NCBI GenBank assembly: GCA_013003145.1
Contig: JABDLH010000010.1
Location: 1 to 7,807, forward strand
DNA: 7,807 bases
Origin: Flavobacteriaceae bacterium
GTDB lineage: Bacteria; Bacteroidota; Bacteroidia; Flavobacteriales; Flavobacteriaceae
Reading direction: 5' to 3'
Part shown: piece after piece, positions 1-6,782 of the stretch
How positions within the stretch are numbered: the stretch's first letter is position 1
Layout of the letters: the number at the start of each line of letters is the position of its first letter
The notes under the pieces: generated by a model
The model's input: only the letters and a program-made list of their open reading frames with translations
The model's database searches: none
Told to the model about the DNA's origin: nothing
Translations under genes and position numbers: made by a program

Positions 1-1168
1 GGATATAGATACCCGGTTCTACGGTGAACACCATATTAGCATTCATCGGTGTTTTTAAGGGGCCGTAGTCATGGGTGTCTAATCCGATATGATGACTGGT
101 GCCATGCATAAAATACTTCTTATAAGCAGGCCAGTTCTTATCTTCATTCTGTACGTCTGCCTTATCGAGCAACTTCAGCCCTAATAATTCTGACGTCATC
201 AGCTTTCCAACTTCCTTGTGATACTCGGCCCAAAGGGTACCTGGTACCAACATTTTGGTGGCATCGTTCTTTACCCGCAGAACTGCGTCATAAACCTCGC
301 GCTGTCTTTTGGTAAATTTCCCGTTCACCGGGAATGTCCTGGACAGGTCACTGGCGTAATTGGCGTAGGTGGCTCCCACATCCATCAGGATAAGATCCCC
401 ATCCTGGCACTGGTTCTTGTTCTCTACGTAATGAAGCACGTTAGCGTTGTTTCCCGAAGCGATAATAGGGGTATATGCAAAGCCCCTGGATCGGTTAGAC
501 AGGAATTCGTGCATCAATTCTGCTTCTATCTCGTATTCCCAGACACCGGGCTTCAGGAATTTCAATACACGCCGTATTCCTTTTTCGGTGATATTGCAGG
601 CCTGCTGCATAATTTCCAACTCCTCCGGCTCTTTGGTTCCCCTGATTTCCTGGAGGATAGGATTACTCCTTCCCCAGTTATGCGCTGGAAAGTCTTCTTT
701 TACTTTTGCGATAAAGCGATCTTCCCTGGTCTGGGTCTCTACAGACTGGCGATAGTGCTCGTTGGTATTGAAATAGATCAGCTCCGCTTCGGTCATCAGG
801 TCATAAAAAACCTTATCAAACTCTTTGAGCCAATACACCGTTTCTATCCCGGAAACCTCGGTAGCTTTTTCCTTGGTTAATTTTTCTCCCTCCCATACCG
901 CAATATGATCGTTGGTCTCTCTTACAAATAGGATCTCCCGGTGTTTCTTTTCAATAGCATCGGGGAAAAGCAGTAGTTTGGTCTCTTCCTGGTCTGCCCC
1001 GCTCAGGTAAAAAATATCGCGTTGTTGCTGAAAAGGCATGGTGCTGTCTGCACCAATCGGGTATATGTCGTTCGAATTAAAAACGGCAAGGCTTTTTGGA
1101 CGCATGCGGTCCATGAATTTTTTCCTGTTCTTAATAAATAGGGAATTCGGTATCTGTGCGTATCTCAT
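1..1168 (-). CDS. pepP: Xaa-Pro aminopeptidase (aminopeptidase P), 3' end outside window
   Basis: Predicted cytoplasmic dinuclear-metal peptidase that removes an N-terminal residue preceding proline. I translated 389 codons from ATG at 1168; the frame is open to the window edge. Residues about 3-150 form the N-terminal aminopeptidase P (creatinase-like) domain and about 180-389 the pita-bread catalytic domain. Visible metal ligands by family comparison are D263 (in MDVGA), D274 (in ASDLSR), H359 (in HGTSHH) and E384 (in TVEPG). H355 and H366 match the conserved active-site histidines. The last glutamate ligand should lie in the roughly 40 C-terminal residues missing here, since family members run about 430-440 residues. 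The start begins MRYAQIPNSLF, typical of flavobacterial homologues, and a promoter lies just upstream. It follows rimK on the same strand after 95 bp. Identity is very secure; exact substrate preference is inferred. Confidence 0.96.
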   Translation of the reverse strand, partial: MRYAQIPNSLFIKNRKKFMDRMRPKSLAVFNSNDIYPIGADSTMPFQQQRDIFYLSGADQEETKLLLFPDAIEKKHREILFVRETNDHIAVWEGEKLTKEKATEVSGIETVYWLKEFDKVFYDLMTEAELIYFNTNEHYRQSVETQTREDRFIAKVKEDFPAHNWGRSNPILQEIRGTKEPEELEIMQQACNITEKGIRRVLKFLKPGVWEYEIEAELMHEFLSNRSRGFAYTPIIASGNNANVLHYVENKNQCQDGDLILMDVGATYANYASDLSRTFPVNGKFTKRQREVYDAVLRVKNDATKMLVPGTLWAEYHKEVGKLMTSELLGLKLLDKADVQNEDKNWPAYKKYFMHGTSHHIGLDTHDYGPLKTPMNANMVFTVEPGIYI

Positions 1169-1187
1169 GTACTAAAGTGGATTTTGC

Positions 1188-1217
1188 CAAAAATAGCTAT
1201 TCGTCCTAAGTCCGCAA
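1188..1217 (-). promoter_or_regulatory. Bacteroidota-type promoter for pepP
   Basis: Read on the minus strand, TTG (1217-1215) is followed by 19 nt and then TATTTTTG (1195-1188). This is a full match to the flavobacterial consensus TTG-N17-23-TAnnTTTG. The -7 box ends 19 nt before the pepP ATG, so transcription would start about 10-15 nt upstream of the gene, giving a very short leader. A perfect 10-bp palindrome, AATAGCTATT (1192-1201), overlaps the -7 box. The motif match is seen directly; activity is inferred. Confidence 0.7.
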
Positions 1218-1263
1218 AACCCAGCAGATCATTTCCACGACGCTTCGCAGCCGTCACCGGGTT

Positions 1264-2157
1264 CTATAAAGTCCTTTTGATTTTTGCATTCTTTTCCACG
1301 AAGCATACGATCTCCTTTGCGATATTCTTGCTCGTCGCTGCTTCCAGTGCTTCCAGGCCCGGGGATGCATTCACCTCTAATAACAACGGTCCTTTGTGGG
1401 ATCGGACAAGGTCTACACCGGCAATACCCAGCCCCAGGTGCTTTACCGCTTTAAGAGCCATATGGGTTTCCTGGGCCGTAGGGATGATGGCTTCTGCAGA
1501 ACCTCCGCGATGCATATTGGATCGAAAATCGCCAACTGCACTATACCGTTTCATACTCCCTACTACCTTCTGCCCAACGACAAACAAACGCAGGTCTTCC
1601 CCATTAGACTCCTCGATATATTTCTGTATTAGAATATCGGTGTCCATGTGGTTCAGGGTATCGACAATAGACCTGGCAGAACGGGTAGTCTCGGCCAGGA
1701 TTACTCCTATTCCCTGGGTACCTTCCTGCAACTTGATAATCACCGGCGGTCCTCCTAACAGGTCTATCTGTTCTTCCAAAGTCCCCGGGTTAACCGTAAT
1801 AAGTGTAGGGACAATAGGGATCTTCTTCCGCGACAGCAGCTGTAGTGTTTTCACCTTATTCCTGGCCCTGGTAATACCTCCTGAACTTGCCGAAGAAAAA
1901 ATGCCATTCAGTTCAAATTGCTTGACTACCATGGCCCCGTGGGCGGTTACCTTGGTCCCTATCCTGGGAATGATGGCATCAAAAGAGTGGGTGATCTCAT
2001 CCTTATCCAGGAAAATCCTGGAAGCTCCGTTCCCCAGTTGTACGGAACAGCGCATGTGATCAATTAACTCTATATAATGATCCCTGCGCTGCGCTTCTTC
2101 CGCGATGCGATGCGTGGAATATACATTCAGACTGACTGATAAAAGCCCTATATCCAT
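1264..2157 (-). CDS. rimK: RimK family ATP-grasp ligase (ribosomal protein S6--L-glutamate ligase)
   Basis: This 297-residue protein matches E. coli RimK (300 aa) along its whole length. RimK adds glutamates to the C-terminus of ribosomal protein S6, using ATP to form an acyl-phosphate intermediate. Residues 1-95 form the N-terminal RimK domain, including the PRIGT motif at 64-68. Residues about 100-290 are the ATP-grasp fold: K142 with the EGTQGIGV loop (145-152), the GDFRSNMHRGG substrate/ATP segment (209-219), and metal ligands D249, E261 and N263 around the EVNASPG motif (261-267). The start MDIGLLSVSL aligns with E. coli MKIAILSRDG, supporting ATG at 2157. It is divergent from sdhC, and no clear TTG/TAnnTTTG promoter precedes it. 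No RimB-type zinc protease gene, a frequent partner, is next to it. The family is certain; S6 as substrate is inferred, because RimK relatives can modify other acceptors. Confidence 0.93.
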   Translation of the reverse strand: MDIGLLSVSLNVYSTHRIAEEAQRRDHYIELIDHMRCSVQLGNGASRIFLDKDEITHSFDAIIPRIGTKVTAHGAMVVKQFELNGIFSSASSGGITRARNKVKTLQLLSRKKIPIVPTLITVNPGTLEEQIDLLGGPPVIIKLQEGTQGIGVILAETTRSARSIVDTLNHMDTDILIQKYIEESNGEDLRLFVVGQKVVGSMKRYSAVGDFRSNMHRGGSAEAIIPTAQETHMALKAVKHLGLGIAGVDLVRSHKGPLLLEVNASPGLEALEAATSKNIAKEIVCFVEKNAKIKRTL

Positions 2158-2271
2158 GAGAAATTCAAAGGCAGTTTGTCTCCCTAATATCCGATAAATA
2201 AATCACAGTCAGCACTTTCAAACTCCAAATTCCATATCTTAGGACACCGCAGCTATATATTTGTTTAATTT

Positions 2272-2302
2272 TTGTCAATATTTATTCAACGCGTTATCTT
2301 TG
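2272..2302 (+). promoter_or_regulatory. Distal promoter (P1) for sdhCAB
   Basis: TTG (2272-2274, within a T run), a 20-nt spacer, and TATCTTTG (2295-2302) match the flavobacterial sigma-A consensus TTG-N17-23-TAnnTTTG exactly. Transcription would start near 2309 and give a leader of about 90 nt before sdhC. The 8-mer AGCTATAT lies on both sides of the promoter (2251-2258 and 2306-2313). Function is inferred from the motif only. Confidence 0.6.
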
Positions 2303-2351
2303 TGTAGCTATATTATACTGGTTCTAAATACGCTCCCACGAACTCCAAAGT

Positions 2352-2382
2352 TTGTTAATAATAGGCCAGTAACCTATTTTTG
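2352..2382 (+). promoter_or_regulatory. Proximal promoter (P2) for sdhCAB
   Basis: TTG (2352-2354), a 20-nt spacer, and TATTTTTG (2375-2382) again match the flavobacterial consensus fully. The -7 box lies exactly 80 bp downstream of that of P1 and ends 18 nt before the sdhC ATG. The leader would therefore be only about 10 nt. The inverted repeat AATAGG-N7-CCTATT (2360-2378) overlaps the left half of the -7 box and could be an operator. Confidence 0.65.
2360..2378. repeat. Inverted repeat overlapping the sdh P2 -7 box, possible operator
   Basis: AATAGG (2360-2365) and CCTATT (2373-2378) are perfect inverted 6-mers separated by 7 nt. The right arm covers the first half of the TATTTTTG -7 element and the left arm sits in the spacer. 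A regulator bound here would block RNA polymerase. A chance origin is possible, because the arms are short and half of the repeat is promoter consensus. Confidence 0.35.
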
Positions 2383-2400
2383 TAAAAACTATCTAAACGA

Positions 2401-3069
2401 ATGAGTGCATTAATCTCCTCTTCCATTGCCAGAAAAGTGGTAATGGCACTTTCCGGTCTTTTTTTAGTCCTCTTTTTAGCGCAGCACTTTACCATCAACC
2501 TTACTTCCGTAATTGCACCCGACACCTTTAACGAGTGGTCGCATTTTATGGGGTATAATCCATTGGTACAGTATATTCTTCAACCCATCCTGGTCGCGGG
2601 AATCATTATACATTTCGTAATGGGGATTGCCCTGGAGATACAGAACAACCGGTCGAGGAAGATCGGTTATGTGAGATACAATGGCAGCGCCAATGCTCCC
2701 TGGACATCGCGGAACATGATCATTACCGGCTTAGTTGTACTCGCTTTCCTCGGACTGCACATGTACGACTTCTGGGTACACGAGATGGCTTACAAATACC
2801 TGGAAGGCAATCCCGAAGACCCTACTCGCTATTACGCGGAGACCGTTGAAAAATTTGAGCCTATCTGGCGAACCGTAATTTATGTTATCGCCTTTGTGCT
2901 TCTTGCACTGCACCTCTGGCACGGCTTTTCATCTTCTTTCCAGTCTATGGGATGGAATAACAAGTACAGCGCCGGACTTCAGACTTTTACTAAGATATAC
3001 GCAATAGCGATCCCTGCCGGCTTCGTATTTATTGCACTTTATCATCACTTTAACCCTATAACTCATTAA
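2401..3069 (+). CDS. sdhC: Succinate dehydrogenase cytochrome b subunit (di-heme membrane anchor)
   Basis: This 222-residue integral membrane anchor of complex II carries electrons from the SdhAB head to menaquinone through two b hemes. Five hydrophobic helices are visible, at about 11-31, 57-80, 105-126, 155-178 and 198-216. Heme-ligand candidates are H29 (TM1), H71 (TM2), H120 (TM3) and H171 (TM4, in the HxxxG motif), the pattern expected of a type B enzyme with one large anchor subunit. A hydrophilic loop of about 28 residues (127-154) separates TM3 and TM4. The start [20 protein letters not shown] is typical of flavobacterial SdhC and sits directly after promoter P2. sdhA begins 2 nt after the stop, so the two are tightly coupled. 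In an aerobic flavobacterium succinate oxidation is more likely than fumarate reduction, but sequence alone does not fix the direction. Confidence 0.96.
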   Translation: MSALISSSIARKVVMALSGLFLVLFLAQHFTINLTSVIAPDTFNEWSHFMGYNPLVQYILQPILVAGIIIHFVMGIALEIQNNRSRKIGYVRYNGSANAPWTSRNMIITGLVVLAFLGLHMYDFWVHEMAYKYLEGNPEDPTRYYAETVEKFEPIWRTVIYVIAFVLLALHLWHGFSSSFQSMGWNNKYSAGLQTFTKIYAIAIPAGFVFIALYHHFNPITH

Positions 3070-3071
3070 GT

Positions 3072-5075
3072 ATGGGCATCCTCGATTCTAAAGTTCCATC
3101 AGGGCCACTGGCCGATAAATGGACCAAACATAAGAACGAAATCAACCTGGTAAATCCTGCCAACAAACGTAATATTGACGTCATCGTGGTCGGTACCGGT
3201 CTTGCCGGGGGATCGGCTGCAGCTACGCTTGCAGAACTCGGTTATAACGTAAAAACCTTCTGCTACCAGGATTCGCCCAGGCGTGCACACTCTATCGCAG
3301 CCCAGGGTGGAATCAATGCAGCAAAGAACTACCAGGGAGACGGGGATTCTAATTACCGTTTATTTTACGACACCATAAAAGGAGGAGACTACCGCTCCAG
3401 GGAAGGAAACGTTTATCGTCTTGCCGAAGTGTCTTCTAATATCATTGACCAATGTGTCGCCCAGGGAGTTCCATTTGCCAGGGAATACGGTGGATTGCTG
3501 GATAACCGCTCCTTTGGAGGGGTACTGGTATCCCGTACTTTTTATGCCAAGGGACAAACAGGACAACAGCTTTTACTCGGGGCATATGCCGCGATGAATA
3601 GACAGATCAACCGCGGAAAGATCAAGGCTTACAACAGGCATGAAATGCTAGACCTTGTTCTCGTAGACGGAAAAGCCCGTGGGATTATTGCCCGTGACTT
3701 AGTAAGTGGCGAGATCCAAAGACATTCGGCTCATGCCGTAGTACTGGCCAGCGGAGGATATGGCAACGTATTCTTTCTGTCGACCAATGCCATGGGAAGT
3801 AACGTAATGGCTGCATGGCGGGCACACCGAAGGGGAGCCTTCTTTGCCAACCCATGTTTTACACAAATACACCCTACCTGTATCCCGGTATCGGGAGACC
3901 ATCAGTCCAAGCTGACACTGATGTCAGAGTCGCTCAGGAATGACGGGCGAATCTGGGTGCCGGCTAAAATGGAAGATGCCATAGCGATAAGGGAAGGCAA
4001 ACTAAAGCCGACCCAGATAAAAGAAGAAGACAGGGATTATTACCTGGAACGCCGCTACCCGGCATTCGGCAACCTGGTTCCCAGGGATGTTGCATCAAGG
4101 GCAGCAAAAGAACGCTGTGATGCCGGTTTTGGAGTGAACAAAACAGGTGAAGCAGTTTACCTGGATTTCTCCGCAGCTATCATGAGGTATGGTAAAGAAA
4201 AAGCACTAACCTCAGGGATTAAGGATCCATCTGATGACACGGTAAGAAAGTTGGGAGAAGAAGTTGTAGAAGCTAAATACGGGAACCTTTTCCAGATGTA
4301 TGAAAAGATCGTAGACGAAAATCCCTATAAAACCCCGATGATGATCTATCCGGCGGTTCACTATACCATGGGCGGACTTTGGGTTGATTACAACCTACAG
4401 ACGACCATCCCGGGATGTTACGCCGCAGGGGAAGCTAATTTCAGCGATCACGGCGCCAACAGGCTAGGAGCTTCTGCATTGATGCAGGGTCTTGCAGATG
4501 GTTACTTCGTATTACCGTACACCATAGGCGATTATCTTTCTGATGATATTCGTACCGGGCCTATCTCAACCGAAAGCCCGGAATTTGAGCACGCGGAAAA
4601 AGAAGTTCGCGAGCGCATTGAAAAATTGATGTCGGGGAAAGGGAAGAACTCGGTCGACTACTACCACAAGAAACTTGGAAAGATCATGTGGAACAAATGT
4701 GGTATGGCCAGAAATGCTGAAGGCCTGCAGGAGGCGATCAGAGAAATCTCCGAGCTGAGAAAAGACTTCTGGGAGAACGTCAAAGTACCCGGTGAATCAA
4801 AGTCGATGAACCAGGAACTGGAGAAAGCCGGGCGAGTTGCCGATTTCCTGGAGCTTGGCGAACTTTTTGCGAAAGACGCCCTTCACAGGCAAGAATCCTG
4901 TGGCGGACATTTCCGGGAAGAATACCAGACTCCTGAAGGTGAAGCCCTGCGTGATGATGAGAACTTTAAATATGTGGCCGCTTGGGAATACAGAGGAGAG
5001 CCTAAAGACGCTGAGCTGCATAAGGAAGAACTCGTCTATGAAAACATAGAGCTGAAAACCAGAAGTTATAAATAA
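3072..5075 (+). CDS. sdhA: Succinate dehydrogenase flavoprotein subunit
   Basis: This 667-residue catalytic subunit of complex II carries covalent FAD and interconverts succinate and fumarate on the cytoplasmic side. Visible features in order: the dinucleotide-binding GTGLAGG (41-47); H73 in [11 protein letters not shown], the expected site of covalent 8-alpha FAD attachment; HPT at 267-269; SESLRNDG (285-292) of the substrate site; R338 in PRDVASRA, matching the proton-shuttle arginine; H430 in HYTMGG; and R464 in [10 protein letters not shown], the substrate-binding arginine. The C-terminal helical domain, with RHDA/HFRxE-type residues around 596-617, is complete. The length fits the long type B FrdA/SdhA subfamily (about 640-670 aa). 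It starts 2 nt after sdhC, is separated from sdhB by 63 nt, and uses a TAA stop. No key residue is missing. Confidence 0.97.
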   Translation: MGILDSKVPSGPLADKWTKHKNEINLVNPANKRNIDVIVVGTGLAGGSAAATLAELGYNVKTFCYQDSPRRAHSIAAQGGINAAKNYQGDGDSNYRLFYDTIKGGDYRSREGNVYRLAEVSSNIIDQCVAQGVPFAREYGGLLDNRSFGGVLVSRTFYAKGQTGQQLLLGAYAAMNRQINRGKIKAYNRHEMLDLVLVDGKARGIIARDLVSGEIQRHSAHAVVLASGGYGNVFFLSTNAMGSNVMAAWRAHRRGAFFANPCFTQIHPTCIPVSGDHQSKLTLMSESLRNDGRIWVPAKMEDAIAIREGKLKPTQIKEEDRDYYLERRYPAFGNLVPRDVASRAAKERCDAGFGVNKTGEAVYLDFSAAIMRYGKEKALTSGIKDPSDDTVRKLGEEVVEAKYGNLFQMYEKIVDENPYKTPMMIYPAVHYTMGGLWVDYNLQTTIPGCYAAGEANFSDHGANRLGASALMQGLADGYFVLPYTIGDYLSDDIRTGPISTESPEFEHAEKEVRERIEKLMSGKGKNSVDYYHKKLGKIMWNKCGMARNAEGLQEAIREISELRKDFWENVKVPGESKSMNQELEKAGRVADFLELGELFAKDALHRQESCGGHFREEYQTPEGEALRDDENFKYVAAWEYRGEPKDAELHKEELVYENIELKTRSYK

Positions 5076-5086
5076 AAATACCCGGC

Positions 5087-5106
5087 CCTGTGATGTGATT
5101 TACAGG
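5087..5106 (+). repeat. Small intercistronic hairpin between sdhA and sdhB
   Basis: CCTGTGA (5087-5093) can pair with TTACAGG (5100-5106), giving a 7-bp stem with one G-U pair and a 6-nt loop, inside the 63-nt sdhA-sdhB gap. No T-tract follows, so it is not a convincing terminator. It could act in RNA processing, stability or translational tuning, or be fortuitous. No TTG/TAnnTTTG promoter is seen in this gap, so sdhB is expected to be read from the sdhC promoters. Confidence 0.4.
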
Positions 5107-5138
5107 ATCGATTAAATAGCAGTACTAAAGAAAATAGT

Positions 5139-5885
5139 ATGAATCTCAAATTAAAAGTTTGGCGTCAAAGTGATGCCCACGCAAAGGGGAAGATGGTAGA
5201 CTACTCTATCAGTGGTATTGACGGGGACATGTCTTTCCTTGAAATGCTGGATATCCTGAACGAGAACCTCATCAACGAAGGAAAAGAGCCGGTCGAGTTT
5301 GATCATGACTGCCGGGAAGGAATCTGCGGCAGCTGTTCCCTGCATATCAACGGGGAGCCCCACGGACCGGATAAGTTTATAACGACCTGCCAGCTGCATA
5401 TGCGTAAGTTTAAGGACGGGGATACCATTGTTATTGAGCCGTTCAGAGCTACTGCATTCCCGGTAATTAAAGATCTTGTCGTGGATCGCAGCTCCTTTGA
5501 TCGTATACAACAGGCAGGAGGTTACATCTCTGTGAATACATCTGGAAACACCGTTGATGCTAATGCGATCCCGGTGCAGAAGGAAGCCGCAGATACCGCT
5601 ATGGATGCTGCAACATGTATTGGATGCGGTGCTTGCGTAGCTGCCTGTAAGAATGCCAGTGCCATGCTGTTTACCTCGGCAAAAGTTTCCCAATTCGCCT
5701 TGCTCCCGCAAGGACAGGTTGAGGCCACGGAGCGTGTAAAAAATATGGTAAGGCAAATGGATCTTGAAGGATTTGGTAACTGTACCAATACCGGGGCATG
5801 TGAACTTGAGTGCCCTAAAGGGATCTCCCTGGATAATATCGCACGAATGAATCGCGAATATTTAAAGGCCAACCTCAAAGGCTGA
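5139..5885 (+). CDS. sdhB: Succinate dehydrogenase iron-sulfur subunit
   Basis: This 248-residue protein is the electron wire between the SdhA FAD and the SdhC hemes. The N-terminal ferredoxin domain (about 1-105) holds the [2Fe-2S] ligands C58, C63, C66 (in CREGICGSC) and C84. The C-terminal domain holds the [4Fe-4S] ligands C160, C163, C166 and C225, and the [3Fe-4S] ligands C170, C215 and C221. The spacing C215-x5-C221-x3-C225 matches E. coli SdhB. The C66-C84 interval is about 6 residues longer than in E. coli FrdB, owing to a GEPHGPD segment that I recall from Bacteroidota homologues. All eleven cluster cysteines are present. It is the last gene of the operon, and a strong hairpin terminator starts 25 nt after its TGA stop. 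Confidence 0.97.
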   Translation: MNLKLKVWRQSDAHAKGKMVDYSISGIDGDMSFLEMLDILNENLINEGKEPVEFDHDCREGICGSCSLHINGEPHGPDKFITTCQLHMRKFKDGDTIVIEPFRATAFPVIKDLVVDRSSFDRIQQAGGYISVNTSGNTVDANAIPVQKEAADTAMDAATCIGCGACVAACKNASAMLFTSAKVSQFALLPQGQVEATERVKNMVRQMDLEGFGNCTNTGACELECPKGISLDNIARMNREYLKANLKG

Positions 5886-5909
5886 TCTTTTAATTCTTAG
5901 AATATATTC

Positions 5910-5950
5910 AAAGCCATCTGCACTCCCTAAAGGTTGTAGATGGCTTTCTT
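5910..5950 (+). terminator. Rho-independent terminator of sdhCAB
   Basis: AAAGCCATCTGCA (5910-5922) pairs with TGTAGATGGCTTT and its preceding T (5935-5947). This gives a 13-bp stem with one G-U pair and a 12-nt loop. The stem ends in TTT and is followed by CTTGATTTT, an interrupted U-tract. Its position 25 nt after the sdhB stop fits the end of the operon. Confidence 0.85.
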
Positions 5951-6143
5951 GATTTTACTCCCCCCGGACACTCTATAATCCATGGCAGTCCCCTCAGACT
6001 CCTCTCTTTAACACTTCTTCTAAATCTTATTAAACATTTAACCTTAAGCGGTTATATTTTAAAAGGGTCTTAACGGACATTCCCCTTACTGCAATGTATA
6101 TTCATATTGAAATTATTTACTAATCATTACAGACACATATAAC
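5951..6143. other. Noncoding gap upstream of the DJ-1/PfpI gene
   Basis: This AT-rich stretch has no convincing gene. TATATTTT (6053-6060) resembles a -7 box but lacks the final G and has no TTG at the right distance. It overlaps the inverted repeat TAACC-N6-GGTTA (6039-6054). A 9-codon frame beginning at 6094 looks like chance. The promoter of the following gene must lie here, but I cannot place it with confidence. Confidence 0.5.
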
Positions 6144-6689
6144 ATGAAAAAGATAGCAATATTAGCCACAAACGGATTTGAAGAAATTGAACTTACCTCT
6201 CCTTTACAAGCCATGAAGAATGAAGGCTTCGAGGTAGATATCGTAAGTGAAGAATCCGGGCGTATAAAAGGATGGAATGAAGGCGAATGGTCTAATTCCT
6301 ATTCCGTAGATAAAACTATAGACCAGGTGAAAGCATCAGATTACAATGCATTAATGTTACCTGGCGGGGTAATTAACCCGGATAAACTGAGAAGAAACGA
6401 GGACGCCCTGGAATTTGTGAGGGACTTCTTTAAACAAGAAAAGCCCGTAGCCGCAATTTGCCACGCTCCCCACGTACTGATCAGCGCAGGGGTAGTAGAC
6501 GGTCGTAAGATGACCTCCTTTAATTCTATCAAAGATGACCTGGTCAACGCCGGGGCAAATTGGGTAGATGAAGAGGTTGTAGTAGACCAAGGCTTTGTAA
6601 CCAGCAGGAACCCTGATGATCTCCCGGCATTCAACGCCAAGTTGGTCGAAGAGATCAAAGAAGGGAAGCACGAAGAACAACACGCTTAA
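6144..6689 (+). CDS. DJ-1/PfpI family protein (type 1 glutamine amidotransferase-like, YhbO/PfpI clade)
   Basis: This 181-residue cytoplasmic protein is of the single-domain PfpI/YhbO type. Family members have been described as stress-protective, with claimed peptidase, glyoxalase or protein deglycase activities; which applies here cannot be read from sequence. The likely catalytic pair is C106-H107 at the nucleophile elbow AAICHAP (103-109). E13 in GFEEIE corresponds to the conserved acid near the cysteine, and LPGG (72-75) is the family turn motif. IKDDLVNAGANWVDEEVVVD (129-148) and TSRNPDDLPAF (153-163) match PfpI and YhbO closely. The C-terminus ends in a charged tail (KEGKHEEQHA) without family equivalent. 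ATG at 6144, giving MKKIAILATNGFEE, is the natural start. It appears monocistronic, flanked by a long leader and its own terminator. Confidence 0.93.
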   Translation: MKKIAILATNGFEEIELTSPLQAMKNEGFEVDIVSEESGRIKGWNEGEWSNSYSVDKTIDQVKASDYNALMLPGGVINPDKLRRNEDALEFVRDFFKQEKPVAAICHAPHVLISAGVVDGRKMTSFNSIKDDLVNAGANWVDEEVVVDQGFVTSRNPDDLPAFNAKLVEEIKEGKHEEQHA

Positions 6690-6711
6690 TCATAGGCCCT
6701 CAATCCACCAG

Positions 6712-6739
6712 AACCCGTTGCCCTGCAACGGGTTTTTTT
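6712..6739 (+). terminator. Rho-independent terminator after the DJ-1/PfpI gene
   Basis: AACCCGTTG (6712-6720) and CAACGGGTT (6726-6734) form a perfect 9-bp stem with a 5-nt loop, running into seven consecutive T residues (6733-6739). This is a textbook intrinsic terminator, 22 nt after the TAA stop. Only 43 nt separate the end of the T-tract from the next start codon. Confidence 0.93.
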
Positions 6740-6782
6740 ATGTGCAATTCGCTACTTTTAAACTTCAGCAAAAACTTGGATT

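Noticed and set aside
218..880. Long open plus-strand frame (220 codons) opposite pepP
   Set aside because: It lies fully antisense to a strongly recognised aminopeptidase P, its translation shows no family motif, and it has no promoter; it is a shadow frame.
1236..1260. Small GC-rich hairpin after rimK (GACGGCTGCGAAGCGTC on the minus strand)
   Set aside because: The stem is only 3+3 bp with a bulge and has no T-tract; it is not a credible terminator.
1184..2059. Long open plus-strand frame (291 codons) opposite rimK
   Set aside because: The translation is rich in Ser, Pro, Arg and Cys with no recognisable domain, while the opposite strand matches RimK along its full length.
2161..2240. Minus-strand promoter candidates for rimK (TGCCTTTG, or TTTG-N18-TATTTATC)
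   Set aside because: Neither has both a good -7 box and a TTG at proper spacing, so I did not annotate a rimK promoter.
5151..5756. Minus-strand frame of 201 codons opposite sdhB
   Set aside because: It is antisense to the conserved cluster-binding region of sdhB and has no motif or start signals of its own.
5900..5909. Palindrome GAATATATTC just before the sdh terminator
   Set aside because: It is a 10-bp AT-rich palindrome downstream of a gene and easily arises by chance; no promoter is nearby.
6043..6076. Imperfect direct repeat CTTAAGCGG / CTTAACGG
   Set aside because: There are only two short copies that differ by one base, with no link to a promoter.
6094..6123. Nine-codon frame (MYIHIEIIY) upstream of the DJ-1/PfpI gene, a possible leader peptide
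   Set aside because: It lacks a run of regulatory codons and an attenuator hairpin after it; short frames are expected by chance in AT-rich DNA.
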